Positions 51,163 through 61,672 of a DNA stretch of 64,000 nucleotides are shown here, piece by piece (positions within the stretch are counted from its first letter, which is position 1; each line of letters opens with the position of its first letter). The notes under the pieces were generated by a model, which was not told the DNA's origin, did not search any database, and was given only the letters and a program-made list of their open reading frames with translations. The position numbers and the translations under genes are program-made. Source of the DNA: Closterium sp. Naga37s-1 (Eukaryota; Streptophyta; Zygnematophyceae; Desmidiales; Closteriaceae); assembly GCA_947471745.1 (NCBI GenBank), contig CANJKZ010000170.1, forward strand, positions 3,190,001 to 3,254,000, given 5' to 3'.

Positions 51163-52830
51163 GTGAGCGACGCCTGGCGTACCGAGTTTGGCGACGAGGC
51201 TGAGCTCCCCGACTGGCTGGAGTTGCTTAGGCGGAGGGTGGATATCTTTGCTCTTGACTATGATGCTATCCTCACTGCCATGTATGCATTGCCTACTAGT
51301 GCTGAGGGTGCCTATTACCTGTGTGTGTCGCCTGACCCAGGTATAGAGTCTGCTGCTCTAGGTGCTGGTGCGTCTACTACTCCAGGTACCGGTGAGGCTG
51401 CTGCTCTAGGTGCTAGTGAGTCTCCTGCTCCAGGTGCTGGTGAGTCTGCTCTCGCTGGTACTGCGCCTGCTGAGGCCTTGCACACCTTCACGCTTGACTC
51501 AGGAGCTTCCCGCTCCTTCTTTCGCGACAGCACCACCCTCACGCCGCTCAGTCGGCCGGTTGCAGTCTCCCTGGCTGACCCCTCTGGGGGTCCAGTCCTT
51601 GCGCGCTCCTCTACGGTTCTGCCGTGTCCGGCGGTCCCGTCTGGCTCACTGTCGGGTCTTCACCACCCCTCGTTCTCCACGAACCTGGTGAGTGGAGCTG
51701 ACCTTCAGGACGTGTGGGTTGACCAGTTCACTCCTGGAGGTCAGCGGATGACCCACTGTACATGCACATGGACGGGCTGGCACCTGGCCACGTTCACCCG
51801 TCAGCCGGGGTCGAGCCTGTACACCCTGACTACCGTGTCTCCTCCGGTTGCTGAGTCTAGTCAGGTAGCCGCGTCGGGTCAGGTGTTTGCTGCAGCGTCC
51901 CGGTCTGGTCCTGAGTCTGCCCCCTGCTCGTGTCGCCTCCTGTCTAACCAGACTCTCCTCTGGCACCACCGCCTTGGTCACCCCTCCCTGCCTGGTCTCC
52001 GAGGCATGGCCTCCCGTGTCCTTGTCACTGGTCTTCCCCGGTCTCTCCCTCACCTTCCCCCGGGGCCTGCCCCTACCTGCGTTCCTTGCGTCGAGGGGCG
52101 GCAACGCGCCGCTCCTCACTCCTCCGAGTTCCCTCCGACGGAGGCTCCCCTGCAGACTCTTCACATGGACGTGTGGGGCCCAGCCCGCGTCCGTGGACAG
52201 GGTCACGAGCGCTACTTTCTGCTGGTCGTTGATGACTACTCGCGTTACACCACAGTCTTCCCCTTGCGCCGCAAGGGTGAGGTCACTGAGGTGCTGATCG
52301 ACTGGATCCGCGCTGCCCGTCGTCAGCTCAGCGAGAGTTTCGGCTCGGACCTTCCTGTTCTGCGTCTGCACTCCGACAGAGGTGGAGAGTTTTCCTCCGA
52401 CCTTCTGCGAGCCTTCTGTCGTGCGGAGGGCATCCGCCAGACGTTCACGCTTCCGGCCTCTCCGCAGCAAAATGGGATTGCTGAGCGCCGCATTGGCATG
52501 GTCATGGACGTCGCTCGTACGTCCATGATCCATGCGGCTACTCCCCATTTTCTGTAGCCGTTCGCGTTCAGTACGCTGCACATCAGCTCAACCTCTTGCC
52601 CCGGGTCTCCATGCCGAAAACGACACCTACTCTGCGGTGGACGGGGAAGGTTGGCAATGCGTCTGTGTTCCGTGTCTGCGGATCTCGAGCTTTCGTCCGC
52701 GACTTGTCTGCGGACAAGCTGTCCTCCCGTGCTGTTCCCTGCGTCTTCCTATGCTTCCCCCCTGACGCGCCTGGTTGGCAGTTTTACCACCCCACCTCGT
52801 GTCGTGTTCTGTCCTCTTAGGACGTCACGT
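51163..52830 (+). CDS. Copia H protease, GAG-pre-integrase and integrase
   Basis: 'ELPDWLELLRRRVDIFALDY' is followed by the protease HTFTLDSGASRSFFRDSTTL (about 51480-51540). Next come 'QTLLWHHRLGHPSLPGLRGM' and CVPCVEG (zinc region), then the core 'HMDVWGPARVRGQGHERYFL', VVDDYSRYTTVFPL, 'LRLHSDRGGEFSSDLLRAFC' and 'TLPASPQQNGIAERRIGMVM', and the C-terminal part with 'FVRDLSADKLSSRAVPCVFL'. It is close to Copia F throughout. Confidence 0.9.
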
Positions 52831-52859
52831 TTGACGAGTCGGTTCCTTACTACCGTCTC

Positions 52860-53690
52860 TTCCCCTACCGCACTGCCCCCCTCCCCCCTCCCCCGCTCTT
52901 CCTCGCGCCAGGTCCTCCCCCGGTAGACCCCCTCCCCCCTCAGGGTCCTGCCCCCTCTGGTGTGTCCCAGGTAGACGCAGTCGAGCCTGTCGAGGTAGCT
53001 GTTGACTCTGGTGCTGCTAGGGGTGCTGAGCCTGCGGGTGCCGGGTCTGGGGGTGCTGAGCCTGAGCGTGCGGAGCCTGGGGGTGCTGACTCTGGGGGTG
53101 CTGAGCCAGGGGGTGCTGAGCCTGGGGTTGCTGAGTCTAGGGGTGCGGAGGCTGAGGGTGCTGAGCCTGCACGTCTGGAGTCTGGAGGTGCTGAGCCTGG
53201 AGGTCCTTCGGGTGCTTCGTCCCGGCGGGAGCCACTCTCTCCACAGCAACTGCGCGAGTGGTTTGCTCGGCGCTGGAGCCGTGCTGCTGGAGCTGGTGGT
53301 GCTACGGGCGCTGGAGATCTTGCTGCTGGTAGAGCTGCTGGGGGTTCTGGAGCCACTGGAGGTACTGGAGCTGCTAGGCCTGGTGGTGCTGCTGGAGCTG
53401 GAGGTGTTGGATGTGCTGGAGCTGGCGGTGCTGCTGGAGGTACTGGAGCTGGCGCTACTAGAGCTGCTGGGGCTTCTGGTGGTCCTGCTGGAGCTGGAGC
53501 TGCTGGAGGTGCTTGAGCTGGAGGTGCTGCTGGAGCCGGTGCTCCTTGGGGTGCTGGAGTTGGCGCTACGGGAGCTGCTAGAGGTGCTGCTGGAGCTGGT
53601 GGTGCTGCTGGAGTTGGAGCTGATGCTAGGGGTGCTGGTGCTGTCCTTGCTAGTTCTGGAGGCGCTGCGCGGCCGCGGCCGTACTTAATT
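52860..53690 (+). CDS. Copia H Gly/Ala/Glu/Pro spacer
   Basis: A Pro-rich start, then G-A-E-P-G units (about 53020-53190), one LSPQQLREWFARRWSRAAGA motif (about 53235-53290), then GAAGGAGAG-type runs. It matches the spacer of Copia F in order but not in unit number. Confidence 0.83.
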
Positions 53691-53873
53691 CCCCCCCTTC
53701 AGCAGGTTCTTGGTCTCCCGCCTTCTACTGGTCCTGCTCCTTCCTTAGAGTGTCCAGCGCCTGTCCAGTCGCAGTCACAGTTACAGCCCGCCTCCCCACT
53801 GCCTGCTCCTTCTCCTTACACTAGTCCGACCGGAGGTCTTACGGAGCGTCGTGAGCCTGAGTCTCGTCCTGCG

Positions 53874-55924
53874 TTGCCTGTTCGTGCTGCTCGCACTAGT
53901 CGTCGTGGTTTGCGTCAGCGTCCTCCTCCTGTCCCTGGCATGCACCAGATGGCTCTGCGTCCTTCCACTGCTCCGCAGCGTGTCCCTCTGCCGTCTCCTC
54001 CTGCGTCCTCTCTTCCTGCCCTTGCTGACCCGAAGTCTGACTCCCTTCGTGCTGCTAGTCCTACTGTCACGCGTCTCCTGGCCACGGCTGTCACTGACCC
54101 TTCCTTTGAGTCCACTGATGCGTCTGCCTTAGTTGCTGAGCTTGTCGACTTTGCTGCTCACTGTCGTCTAGACTATGCCGCTAGTCTTGTTGCTGAGTCT
54201 GAGTCTGTCTGTCCTCCATCCGTCGGGGGTGAGTGTGCTCTTAGCACGGACGTCCTTGAGGACAGGCAGGAGGAGTTCCAGTATTTTGCTGCTGCTTTAC
54301 CTCATCTCGTGTCCATGCTGATTGCCCCTGAGGGAGACCCGACATCCCGACCCCGCGCTCTTACGCAGAGGCGATAGAGGGTCCCTACTCCTCTCAGTAG
54401 CAGACAGCCATGGACGCAGAGATGGCTTCCTGGAAGTCCACAGGCACCTACGTCGACGAGGTTCCCCCACCTGGGGCGAACATTGTCGATGGCATGTGGA
54501 TTTTGAGGGTGAAGCGGCCGCCGGGTTCTCCGCCTGTCTTCAAGGCGCGTTACGTGGCTCGAGGCTTCAGTCAGTGGCAGGGAGTTGACTACTTTCAGAC
54601 CTTCTCTCCCACCCCAAAAATGACCACTCTTCAGGTTCTGCTGCACGTTGCTGCTAAGCGTGACTACGAGCTTCACTCTCTTGACTTCAGCACAGCCTTC
54701 CTACAAGGCAGCCTGCACGAGGAGATCTGGCTGCGCCGCCCACCTGGCTTCACTGGGTCGTTTCCTCCTGGCACCCAGTGGAGCCTCCGGCGGCCAGTCT
54801 ACGGTCTCCGCCAGGCGCCCCGTGAGTGGCACGACACACTGAGGACTACGCTTGCGGCTCTTGGGTTTGCTCATTCCACTGCTGACCCGTCGCTGTTTCT
54901 CCGCACAGACACTACTCCGCCGCCGTTCTACATCCTCGTGTACGTCGACGACTTGGTCTTTGCCACTGCTGACACTGAGGCTCTCGCCCTGGTGAAGTCG
55001 GAGCTGCAGAAGAGACACGCGTGCACAGACCTCGGTGACCTGCGCAGCTATCTTGGCTTGCAGATCACCCGGGACAGAGCACGGCGCACCATTACCTTGA
55101 CTCAGTCACACATGGTGCAGCATGTCCTTCAGCGCTTCAACTTCACGTACTCCTCGCCTCAGGCCACTCCTCTGTCTACTCGCCACTCGCTCTCAGCTCT
55201 GCCTTCGGATGAGTCCGTAGAGCCGAGTGGCCCGTACCCAGAGCTTGTTTGCTGCCTCATGTACCTGATGACCTGCACTCGACCTGACCTTGCATGCCCT
55301 CTTAGCATCTTAGCACGCTATGTTGCTCCTGGGAGACACCGACCAGAGCACATGGATGCAGCTAAGAGGGTGTTGCGCTACCTGTGCAGTACGTCGGGCA
55401 TGGGGCTCGTGCTTGGAGGACGGGCTCGAGTTGTCCTCACTGGTCACGCAAACGCTTCTTGGGTTGACGACTTGGCTACGCAGCGACCATCACAGGGTTA
55501 CACCTTCAGCCTTGGTTCCGGCTCTGTTTCGTGGCGGTCTACCCGCTTGTCTTCGGTTCTCAGCTCCAGTTGTGAGGCTGAGATCTACGCTGGGGCCATG
55601 GCTGCACAGGAGTTACGCTGGCTCACCTACCTGCTGACCGACTTGGGAGAGGCGCCTTGTTCTCCTCCAGTTCTGTACGTCGACAACAAGGCCATGCTTG
55701 CCTTGTGTCAGGAGCACAGACTGGAGCATAGAATGAAGCACATTGCTCTGTGCTACTTCCTTGCTCGAGAGTTGCAGCAGCGTGGTCAGCTTCGTCTTGC
55801 TTACGTGGCCACTCGGGCCAACACTGCTGATATCTTTACCAAGGCACTTCAGACTTGTGATCATCAGCGTTTCTGTACTCTGTTAGGTCTTGTGCCTACC
55901 TTGCCTCACTTGCTCACCTCTTGA
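53874..55924 (+). CDS. Copia H reverse transcriptase and RNase H parts
   Basis: Linker with 'ELVDFAAHCRLDYAASLVAE'. RT with 'MDAEMASWKSTGTYVDEVPP', 'LRVKRPPGSPPVFKARYVAR', DFSTAFLQGSLHEEIWLRRP, YGLRQAPREWHDTL and YVDDLVFA. RNase H with GHANASWVDDLATQRPSQGY, SSCEAEIYAGAMAAQELRW and YVDNKAMLALCQEHRLEHRM. Most of RT and RNase H (54410-55924) is one 504-residue open segment. About one break lies in the linker part. Confidence 0.92.
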
Positions 55925-56143
55925 CTTTGCTTGTAGTGTGATCTATATATACCTGCACCTGCATGCTTACACTTGTTAGGTTGAGATCACTGTACTGCTT
56001 GTTCACCTTGATATATAAGTCTGCATGTGAACTGGCCTTGTGGCCTTTTGCTTGTGCTCAGAATGCGTGGTGACGTCGTGATCCACCCTGAGCTTGATCT
56101 TGCCTTGTTCTGTTGCTTGTCCCCTACTTTGCCTATGGGGGTG

Positions 56144-56266
56144 TGTCATAACTATACTCTAGGCTGTAGTGGTGCACTCCTTATGGGGTACAGCCCTGAT
56201 AGGTTTTGCCCATACAACCTTGTACTGTCCCCCTTTCAATCATCATTCTTCGTTCTAACTTTCACA
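56144..56266 (+). repeat. 3' LTR of Copia H (123 bp)
   Basis: Starts TGTCATAACTATAC and ends TAACTTTCACA. The polypurine tract TGCCTATGGGGGTG precedes it and the CCAAC duplication follows. Confidence 0.93.
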
Positions 56267-56289
56267 CCAACTGTCTCGCCACCGCCCAG

Positions 56290-56516
56290 CTAGCATGACA
56301 CGACCTCCCACCGAGCCAATTGTCACACCCGAGAAGATTCCGAGCCACCGAGTTCGTAATCCACGTGGAGCTCGCAGAATCAAGTTCCCGATTCGTTGGA
56401 AAGACCGCACCCCAACCGAAGACAATTGGGTACCCCTGGACAAAATCGAGAACCATCCCATCCTCACCGATTATCTGCGAAGCCGCAATTTCCGGGATGT
56501 ACACGCACTCTCGTAA
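56290..56516 (+). CDS. gypsy G chromodomain
   Basis: A short segment encodes 'PIVTPEKIPSHRVRNPRGAR', RIKFPIRWKDRTPTEDNWVP and 'LDKIENHPILTDYLRSRN'. The pattern (I-L-x-H-R-x-R, Y/FLVKWK-like strand, P-x-E-x-x-W-V/E, NxxLL-like helix) is that of the chromodomain at the end of chromovirus integrases. It is thought to guide integration to marked chromatin. Copia H now separates it from the rest of the integrase. Confidence 0.82.
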
Positions 56517-56531
56517 GGAGGGCCTCCTTAA

Positions 56532-56556
56532 GGGGGGGGGGGGGGGGGGGGGGGGG
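56532..56556 (+). other. Poly-G run, likely polypurine tract of gypsy G
   Basis: About 25 consecutive Gs lie just after the chromodomain stop and just before the candidate LTR. The position fits a polypurine tract. The exact length may be an assembly estimate. Confidence 0.65.
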
Positions 56557-56560
56557 TAAG

Positions 56561-56915
56561 TGTAAAGAAATTCCCTTTTTCCTTACGCCACATCACTGCT
56601 TAGCGTGTGCATTACTGTAGCTTACCACAGTCAGCACCGTTACTACTCGCGATACTCGCCTCGACTATTTCCCGCCACCTCGCCCGTCGCAACCCAACCT
56701 CACGGCTCGGTTGGTAACCCGCGCTCTGGGCCTCCGCTTCGGCACTTTCCCGACCTCGGTCACAGGCCCGTCGCGCGTCACCTACAGTTCGTTACCGTTA
56801 CCACTGTGGCCTTCGCTATTTATTTCTCGCTCATTCCTTCGATCATTGTACTGCTTTGCTTCGATAGTGCAATTCTCGCTCGCTCACTCAATTGCAATCG
56901 TAACATACGGTAACA
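56561..56915 (+). repeat. Candidate 3' LTR of gypsy G
   Basis: A 355-bp stretch from TGTAAAGAAATTCC to ACGGTAACA, with TG...CA ends, located right after the poly-G run. No 5' partner was found in the window, so the right border is tentative. Confidence 0.5.
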
Positions 56916-58291
56916 AGTGACCTGCTCTAGCTGTATCCACTATAGCGGATCTACAATTTCAAGCCACAAGATTGCACTAGAACTTATTATTCATGTTCTC
57001 GTTACTAGATCTTTTTTTTCTACGCAAGCACACATATCAGGTGCCAGGGGTTTGGAAGGAGGAACAACGGTCTCCTCAGATACCAGCGAGCGCATGCAGA
57101 TACTGTCAGATGTCAGACAACCTGCGCGGGTGGACTCTGTTCAGGGCGCCCACATCGGGGTGCCAGGTCCGCTCAGGGGGTCTCCAGCTTGGCCCGAGAC
57201 CCCTCGTCAGGTTTGTGGATGAGGGATGTGCGTAATGAGAACATTTTTTCAATACCAACCCCCTGCCCGTTGGGCAACTGCCGCACACGAACTTGATCCT
57301 AGGTTATGGGAGAAATGGAGACAAATTGACAATGGACGACTCGATTCGCTGGCGTTTCCACGTGGACCAGAAATATGTCTCGTGCCGTCTGCTAAGCTGA
57401 TTCGTGGTTGAGGATCACTGAGGTGTCACTCGTAAACATACTGACAATTTTGTTTCCGCAACTTATGAAAGAACTTTCTGGGGATATTTATTCCATGCTG
57501 AAAACATGCTATTTTGCGCACTTCTTATGTACACTTGAGTTTCTGTATGCATACAATATGTCGGAAAACAGCACCTAGAACTTTCGAAGGTGACGAGACG
57601 AGTGCAGAAATGAGTCCACTTCCAGATCTCGAGGCCATCCCCCCGCTAGGCCATTAGCTATTGGCTGAGATGCAATGCCATCTGCCCGCCGACAACTTCC
57701 TTGATTGGTGAAGACAACGTTCTTTGAACTTCTTCTTGCCCTTTTCATGACCGTGAGAACCTCCTCGACTCCCGTTCGGCTCGCCCTTGGTGTTTTCGAG
57801 GTTTGTGATCGCCAATCCCAGCGACGCGTCACGTCACGAGAACCTGTCGTGAAGCCGTGTTTCCTCGTTCCCCCCTGGCTTCACAGTGGCGCCACCTGAA
57901 CTGGGGGGAGATGCACCACAACCCCACACCGCGTCCTGAACCACTCACAAAGAGTGCCCCCCCTGAATTCCCGCCCACGCTATCTTCCGCCCAACCTTTT
58001 TGGGTTCGCGCCCTGGCGTTCCCCGCCGGAAGTGCGCGTTGTTGGTTGTGCATGCACCCCGATTCACACAAGGCTTGCGCCGCTATGAGCCGCCCTCCCG
58101 CGTGCTTCCCAGGCTGAAGAGGGCTCCAGTCATCACTGGCTTGCTGAAGACGCGTTGGACTGCCTTGGACTGCACTCCACCTTGGTCCAATTTATTGGGG
58201 CTGAAATATTTCTTACTCTTGACAACTGAGCTAACATTTAGGCGTCAAATAAGCTGGAACGTTTATTGCTAGCTATAGCGCGCAGACGAAC
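56916..58291. other. Intergenic stretch before the patatin-like gene
   Basis: About 1.4 kb without a clear gene. Two short plus-strand frames have gene-like composition: 56993-57235 (contains 'ACRYCQMSDNLRGWTLFRAP') and 57226-57411 (contains 'AHELDPRLWEKWRQIDNGRL'). I recognise neither. The promoter and 5' UTR of the patatin-like gene probably lie in 57400-58291, but no TATA box stands out. Confidence 0.45.
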
Positions 58292-61200
58292 GTGATCAGA
58301 GTCAACGATTCTTTGTACGAACTTTCTGATACAATGGAGTGCCTGGCGAGGGCCCCGTCTACCTTCACTGCCTTCTTTTTCCGCAGTCATGTACCTGCGT
58401 GTTCTGACCCGTGTGCTTCCAAGTTGCATCTGCAGCAGCAAGGAGCGTCGCTTTGCCCCACGACTCTCACCACCGATAAGAACACCGCCCCGGGTTCATC
58501 AAACAAGGCCCTTGTGCCGGTGGGCGGAGCAGTCGTGACCGTGGCGGTGTTGGAGGGGTTCGGAATCGGGTTCCCATCCAACCTCCGCCCGTTCGATTCT
58601 CTCACTGCTCTCGTCGGTCGCGGGAAAAGCACCAGCAGCGGCATCGCCGATTCCTCCTCCGGCTCTGCCACTGCTGCAGCCACCGCTGCATCTGCTGCAT
58701 CTTCTGTTCCTCTCTCCGTCTCCTCTCCGGCGGCCCCTACAGCCACGGTCCATTCACCTGCTTCGTCGCGCGCTGCTACCACCACAACAGGCGCTTTTGC
58801 CGGCCATCACGGTAGCAGCAGTCGGGTCACCACGGGGACGGCTATCTCGTCGTCCCCTTTCGCCGGCTTGTCCCCGCCTTCCACTCGCGTGACGTCGTCG
58901 CTTCTGGTGTCGTTTCTTGTGAATTACTCTGTGCTCGTGTCCGACTGGTGGCAGTTCAAGCACACCGCGAGGGACCGACTCCTCGCGTGCGTCGGCTCCC
59001 GCTGGCCCCTCGCCGCCGTCGTTGCGCACACCTCCGACCCCGTCAAGGTCGCCGCCCTCGCCGCTGCCGCCACGGCTGCGGCTGCTGCAGCTGCCGCCGC
59101 GGTTGCTGCAGCATCTGCTGATGCGGAGCGATTTCCGCAGCTGCAGTTCTTCCGCCAGCCGTTCCGAGGCCTGGGATGGGGCGGTGGCTCGTTGCAAGTC
59201 GGTAAAGAGGGGTCCGAAACGGAAGGAGAAGATGGCGAGGTGAGCGACGGCGCGGATGGATCGGTTTCCCCCTCAGGGAGCGAGTCCGACGGGGAGCCGC
59301 GCGTGAACGAGCGCAAGTGGTTCGGGCTGTTGGGGGGGCGATCTGCGCGCGGTGACGGTGAAGACGACGGCCCGGAGGGCAGGGCGGAGGAGGAAACGGA
59401 GGACGGCGGGCGGGGGGAGTTGGCGTCGGTGATGCGCGACGACCTGGACCCCAGCATGGTGTGGGGGCAGCGGCGCATGGACCTGGACGCCGAGAACTCG
59501 CGCCGCGAGTTCCTGGGCAAGCCCGGCTTCAGCTTCTCAGCCGCGGGGCTGCTCTTCCCGTACCACCTGGGTGTCACCCACTTCCTCGAGCAGAATGGCT
59601 ACATCACGGTACGTCATGTTCTTCTGCGCCCGGCTAGTTACTTGCCTTGCCTGGGCAAGCGCTTTTTTTTTTTTCTATTATTTTTATTAAAGCTTTTTGA
59701 GTGTTGGGTACCAATCGTCCCCGGCTGTACGCGCCTTCTGATTTTGAGCATGAGTGCGTTCCTTTGGCCAGTACTGAATTCGGTTTGGCATCCCTTCTCG
59801 TGTCACTGTGTGTCGTGCAGGAGCACACGCCGTTGGCGGGGTCGTCGGCGGGAGCCCTGGTGTGTGCGACGATTGCATCGGGAGTGGATTCCCGCACGGC
59901 GCTGCGCCTCACAAAGCATCTCTCCGCGGACTGCCGCGCCAACGGCACGGCCTTCCGCCTCGGGGTCAGTGCGCCAGCCTGCTCCAGCCTACTGCTCCCT
60001 TCACCTCTCTTCGCCCCGCTTTTTTCTTTCTGCACGTTCTCCCGCCACGCGCGCTTATTGTGTTCCCCTCTGTCTCCCGCGATGCGCGTCCTGTGAACAG
60101 AAGCTGCTGCGCGCCGTGCTGGAGGAGATACTTCCGCTCAACGCGCACCTCTGCTGCAACGGCCGCATCCGAGGTACGCCTACCCTTGCCTCCCCTCACC
60201 GTGCTCTTGTCCCCATGCGTCGTTGCACCCCTCCTCTCCTCTGACTGCCGCCAAATGCTTCCCCCGTTGGTCACCCGATTCTAACCCGTCGCCGTGTCCC
60301 TGCCGCTGCCCGTGTCTGTGCGCAGTGGCGGTGACGCAGGTGTTCGGCAGTCCGCGCGGCGTGCTGGTGGACCAGTTCGACTCGCGCGAGGACCTCATCG
60401 ACGCGCTCATCACCTCCTCCTTCGTGCCCGGGTCAGTGCTCCGCCAGGGGACGGATAAGCGGAGGGCAAGCTCGTGGAGTGAAGGGACGGGAGGGGGGAG
60501 AAGGGGGAGGGAGGGGGGAGGGAGGGGGGAGGGAGGGGGGAGGGAGGGGGGAGGGAGGGGGGAGGGAGGGGGGAGGGAGGGGGGGAGGGAGGGGGGAGGG
60601 AGGGGGGGAGGGAGGGGGGAGGGAGGGGGGAGGGAGGGAGGGGGGGAGGGAGGGCGAAGGTGGGTTGCAATTTACTAATTGGGTGGTGAAGGGAGATGAA
60701 AAGAGGTTGGGGTGCATGCCGAGTGCCGTGTTTGCATGACGATACCAGGATACCAAGTCCGCAGTCCGTCCCGTCCCGTGCATGCCTGTGGTGCGTGCTG
60801 CAGATACTTGGAGCCCCGCCCCGCCACTCGCTTTCGCAACCGCCTCTGCATCGATGGTGGCCTCTCTCACTTCATGCCGCCCACCGCCAGTGACGAAACG
60901 GTGCGCCACCTGCCATGCTGTCGCCCTCGCTTGCCCTTCCTACTGTCTCCGTTCTTCCTGTGAACATAATCATCGTGTGTACTGCCCTCTATTAACTTTG
61001 CCCTCATCATTCTGCCTTGTCTCCCCCCCTTCCACACACTCTCTGCTCCTTTCCCCTGTCCCCTCCCCTCCACCCGGTTTCTCTTCCCTCTTTTCCACCG
61101 GGGTCCTTTTCCCTCTTTTCCACCGGGGTCCTTTTCCCTCTTTTCCAGCGGGGTTCTCTTCCCTCTTTTCCACCGGGGTTCTCTTCCCTCTTTTCCACCC

Positions 61201-61672
61201 GGTTTCTCTTCCCTCTTTTCCACCCGGTTTCTCTTCCCTCTTTTCCACCCGGTTTCTCTTCCCTCTTTTCCACCCGGTTTCTCTTCCCTCTCCACAGGTG
61301 CGCATCTGCGCCTTCCCGGCATCAGCGCTGGGGCTGAGCGGCATTGGCATCTCACCGGACCTGAACCCGCGGGAGTCGTGGAGCATGCGCCAGCTCTTCT
61401 CCTGGGCGCTGGAGCCCGCCGAGGACGACTTTCTGGACGAGCTCTTTGACTGTGGCTACCAGGACGCTCAGTCGTGGGCGCACGGCTATGAGGCTGCCAA
61501 GAGCCTCGAGAGGGCCATGCCTCTGCAGCAGCTGGACGCTCATGACCTGCTCTCGCTCTCGCTGCCGCTTTCTGGTTCTGCAGCGGGTGATGCGATGCAG
61601 GGAGGCATGCTGAATGCCGGTAATGGTGCAGCTGCAGCTTTGGAAGTGGCCGTGGGTGGCAAGAGGAGTTGA
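58292..61672 (+). CDS. Patatin-like phospholipase (host gene, six exons)
   Basis: Exons 58292-59608, 59821-59964, 60101-60173, 60326-60431, 60804-60900 and 61298-61672 all have GT-AG borders and keep one frame, giving about 703 residues. The C-terminal ~300 residues are a patatin domain: FSFSAAGLLFPYHLG (~413-427, oxyanion-hole region), GSSAG (446-450, nucleophile Ser 448) and the DGG motif with Asp 564 (CIDGGLSHFMPP). These form the Ser-Asp dyad that hydrolyses acyl esters of lipids. From memory it resembles the Arabidopsis AT1G33270-type acyl hydrolases. The first ~400 residues are a low-complexity Ser/Ala-rich extension with an acidic stretch. A second in-frame ATG at 58334 gives MECLARAPSTFTAFFF, which could start a plastid-targeting peptide. 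No break is seen, so it looks intact. Confidence 0.88.
60487..60660 (+). repeat. G-rich minisatellite in intron 4 of the patatin-like gene
   Basis: About fourteen units of GGGAGGGAGGGG type lie on the sense strand. Every unit has several G-triplets, so the intron RNA and the DNA could form G-quadruplexes. It lies wholly between the donor at 60432 and the acceptor at 60803. Confidence 0.92.
61066..61297 (+). repeat. Pyrimidine-rich 25-bp repeat in intron 5 of the patatin-like gene
   Basis: About nine units of TTTTCCACCCGGTTTCTCTT plus CCCTC, in two variants (CCCGGTTTCTC and CCGGGGTCCTT), run up to the acceptor at 61296-61297. The array forms one very long polypyrimidine tract before exon 6. 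Confidence 0.9.

Larger units (their letters stand above)
49398..56266 (+). mobile_element. Copia element H, short-LTR lineage, inside gypsy G
   Basis: LTRs of 122 and 123 bp (49398-49519 and 56144-56266), a primer-binding site, GC-rich leader arrays, a triple 139-bp repeat, protease, integrase, spacer, RT, RNase H and a polypurine tract (GCCTATGGGGGTG). The target duplication CCAAC is perfect (49393-49397 and 56267-56271). The LTRs differ by two substitutions and one indel (about 1.6-2.4%), older than F. No capsid region is recognised. About six breaks. Confidence 0.95.
46026..56915 (+). mobile_element. Chromodomain Ty3/gypsy element G, split by Copia H
   Basis: Plus-strand parts: a zinc-knuckle remnant (about 46060-46115), protease, RT, RNase H, integrase, then Copia H (49398-56266, TSD CCAAC), a C-terminal chromodomain, a 25-base G run and a candidate 3' LTR (56561-56915). 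The layout is that of a chromovirus (Ty3/gypsy with an integrase-linked chromodomain), a lineage common in plants. It belongs to another lineage than A and A2 and has no methyltransferase. No 5' LTR was recognised. About six breaks besides the H insertion. Confidence 0.88.

Noticed and set aside
56290-56516. Separate small host chromodomain gene
   Set aside because: The CCAAC duplication and the preceding integrase show that it is the tail of gypsy G displaced by Copia H.
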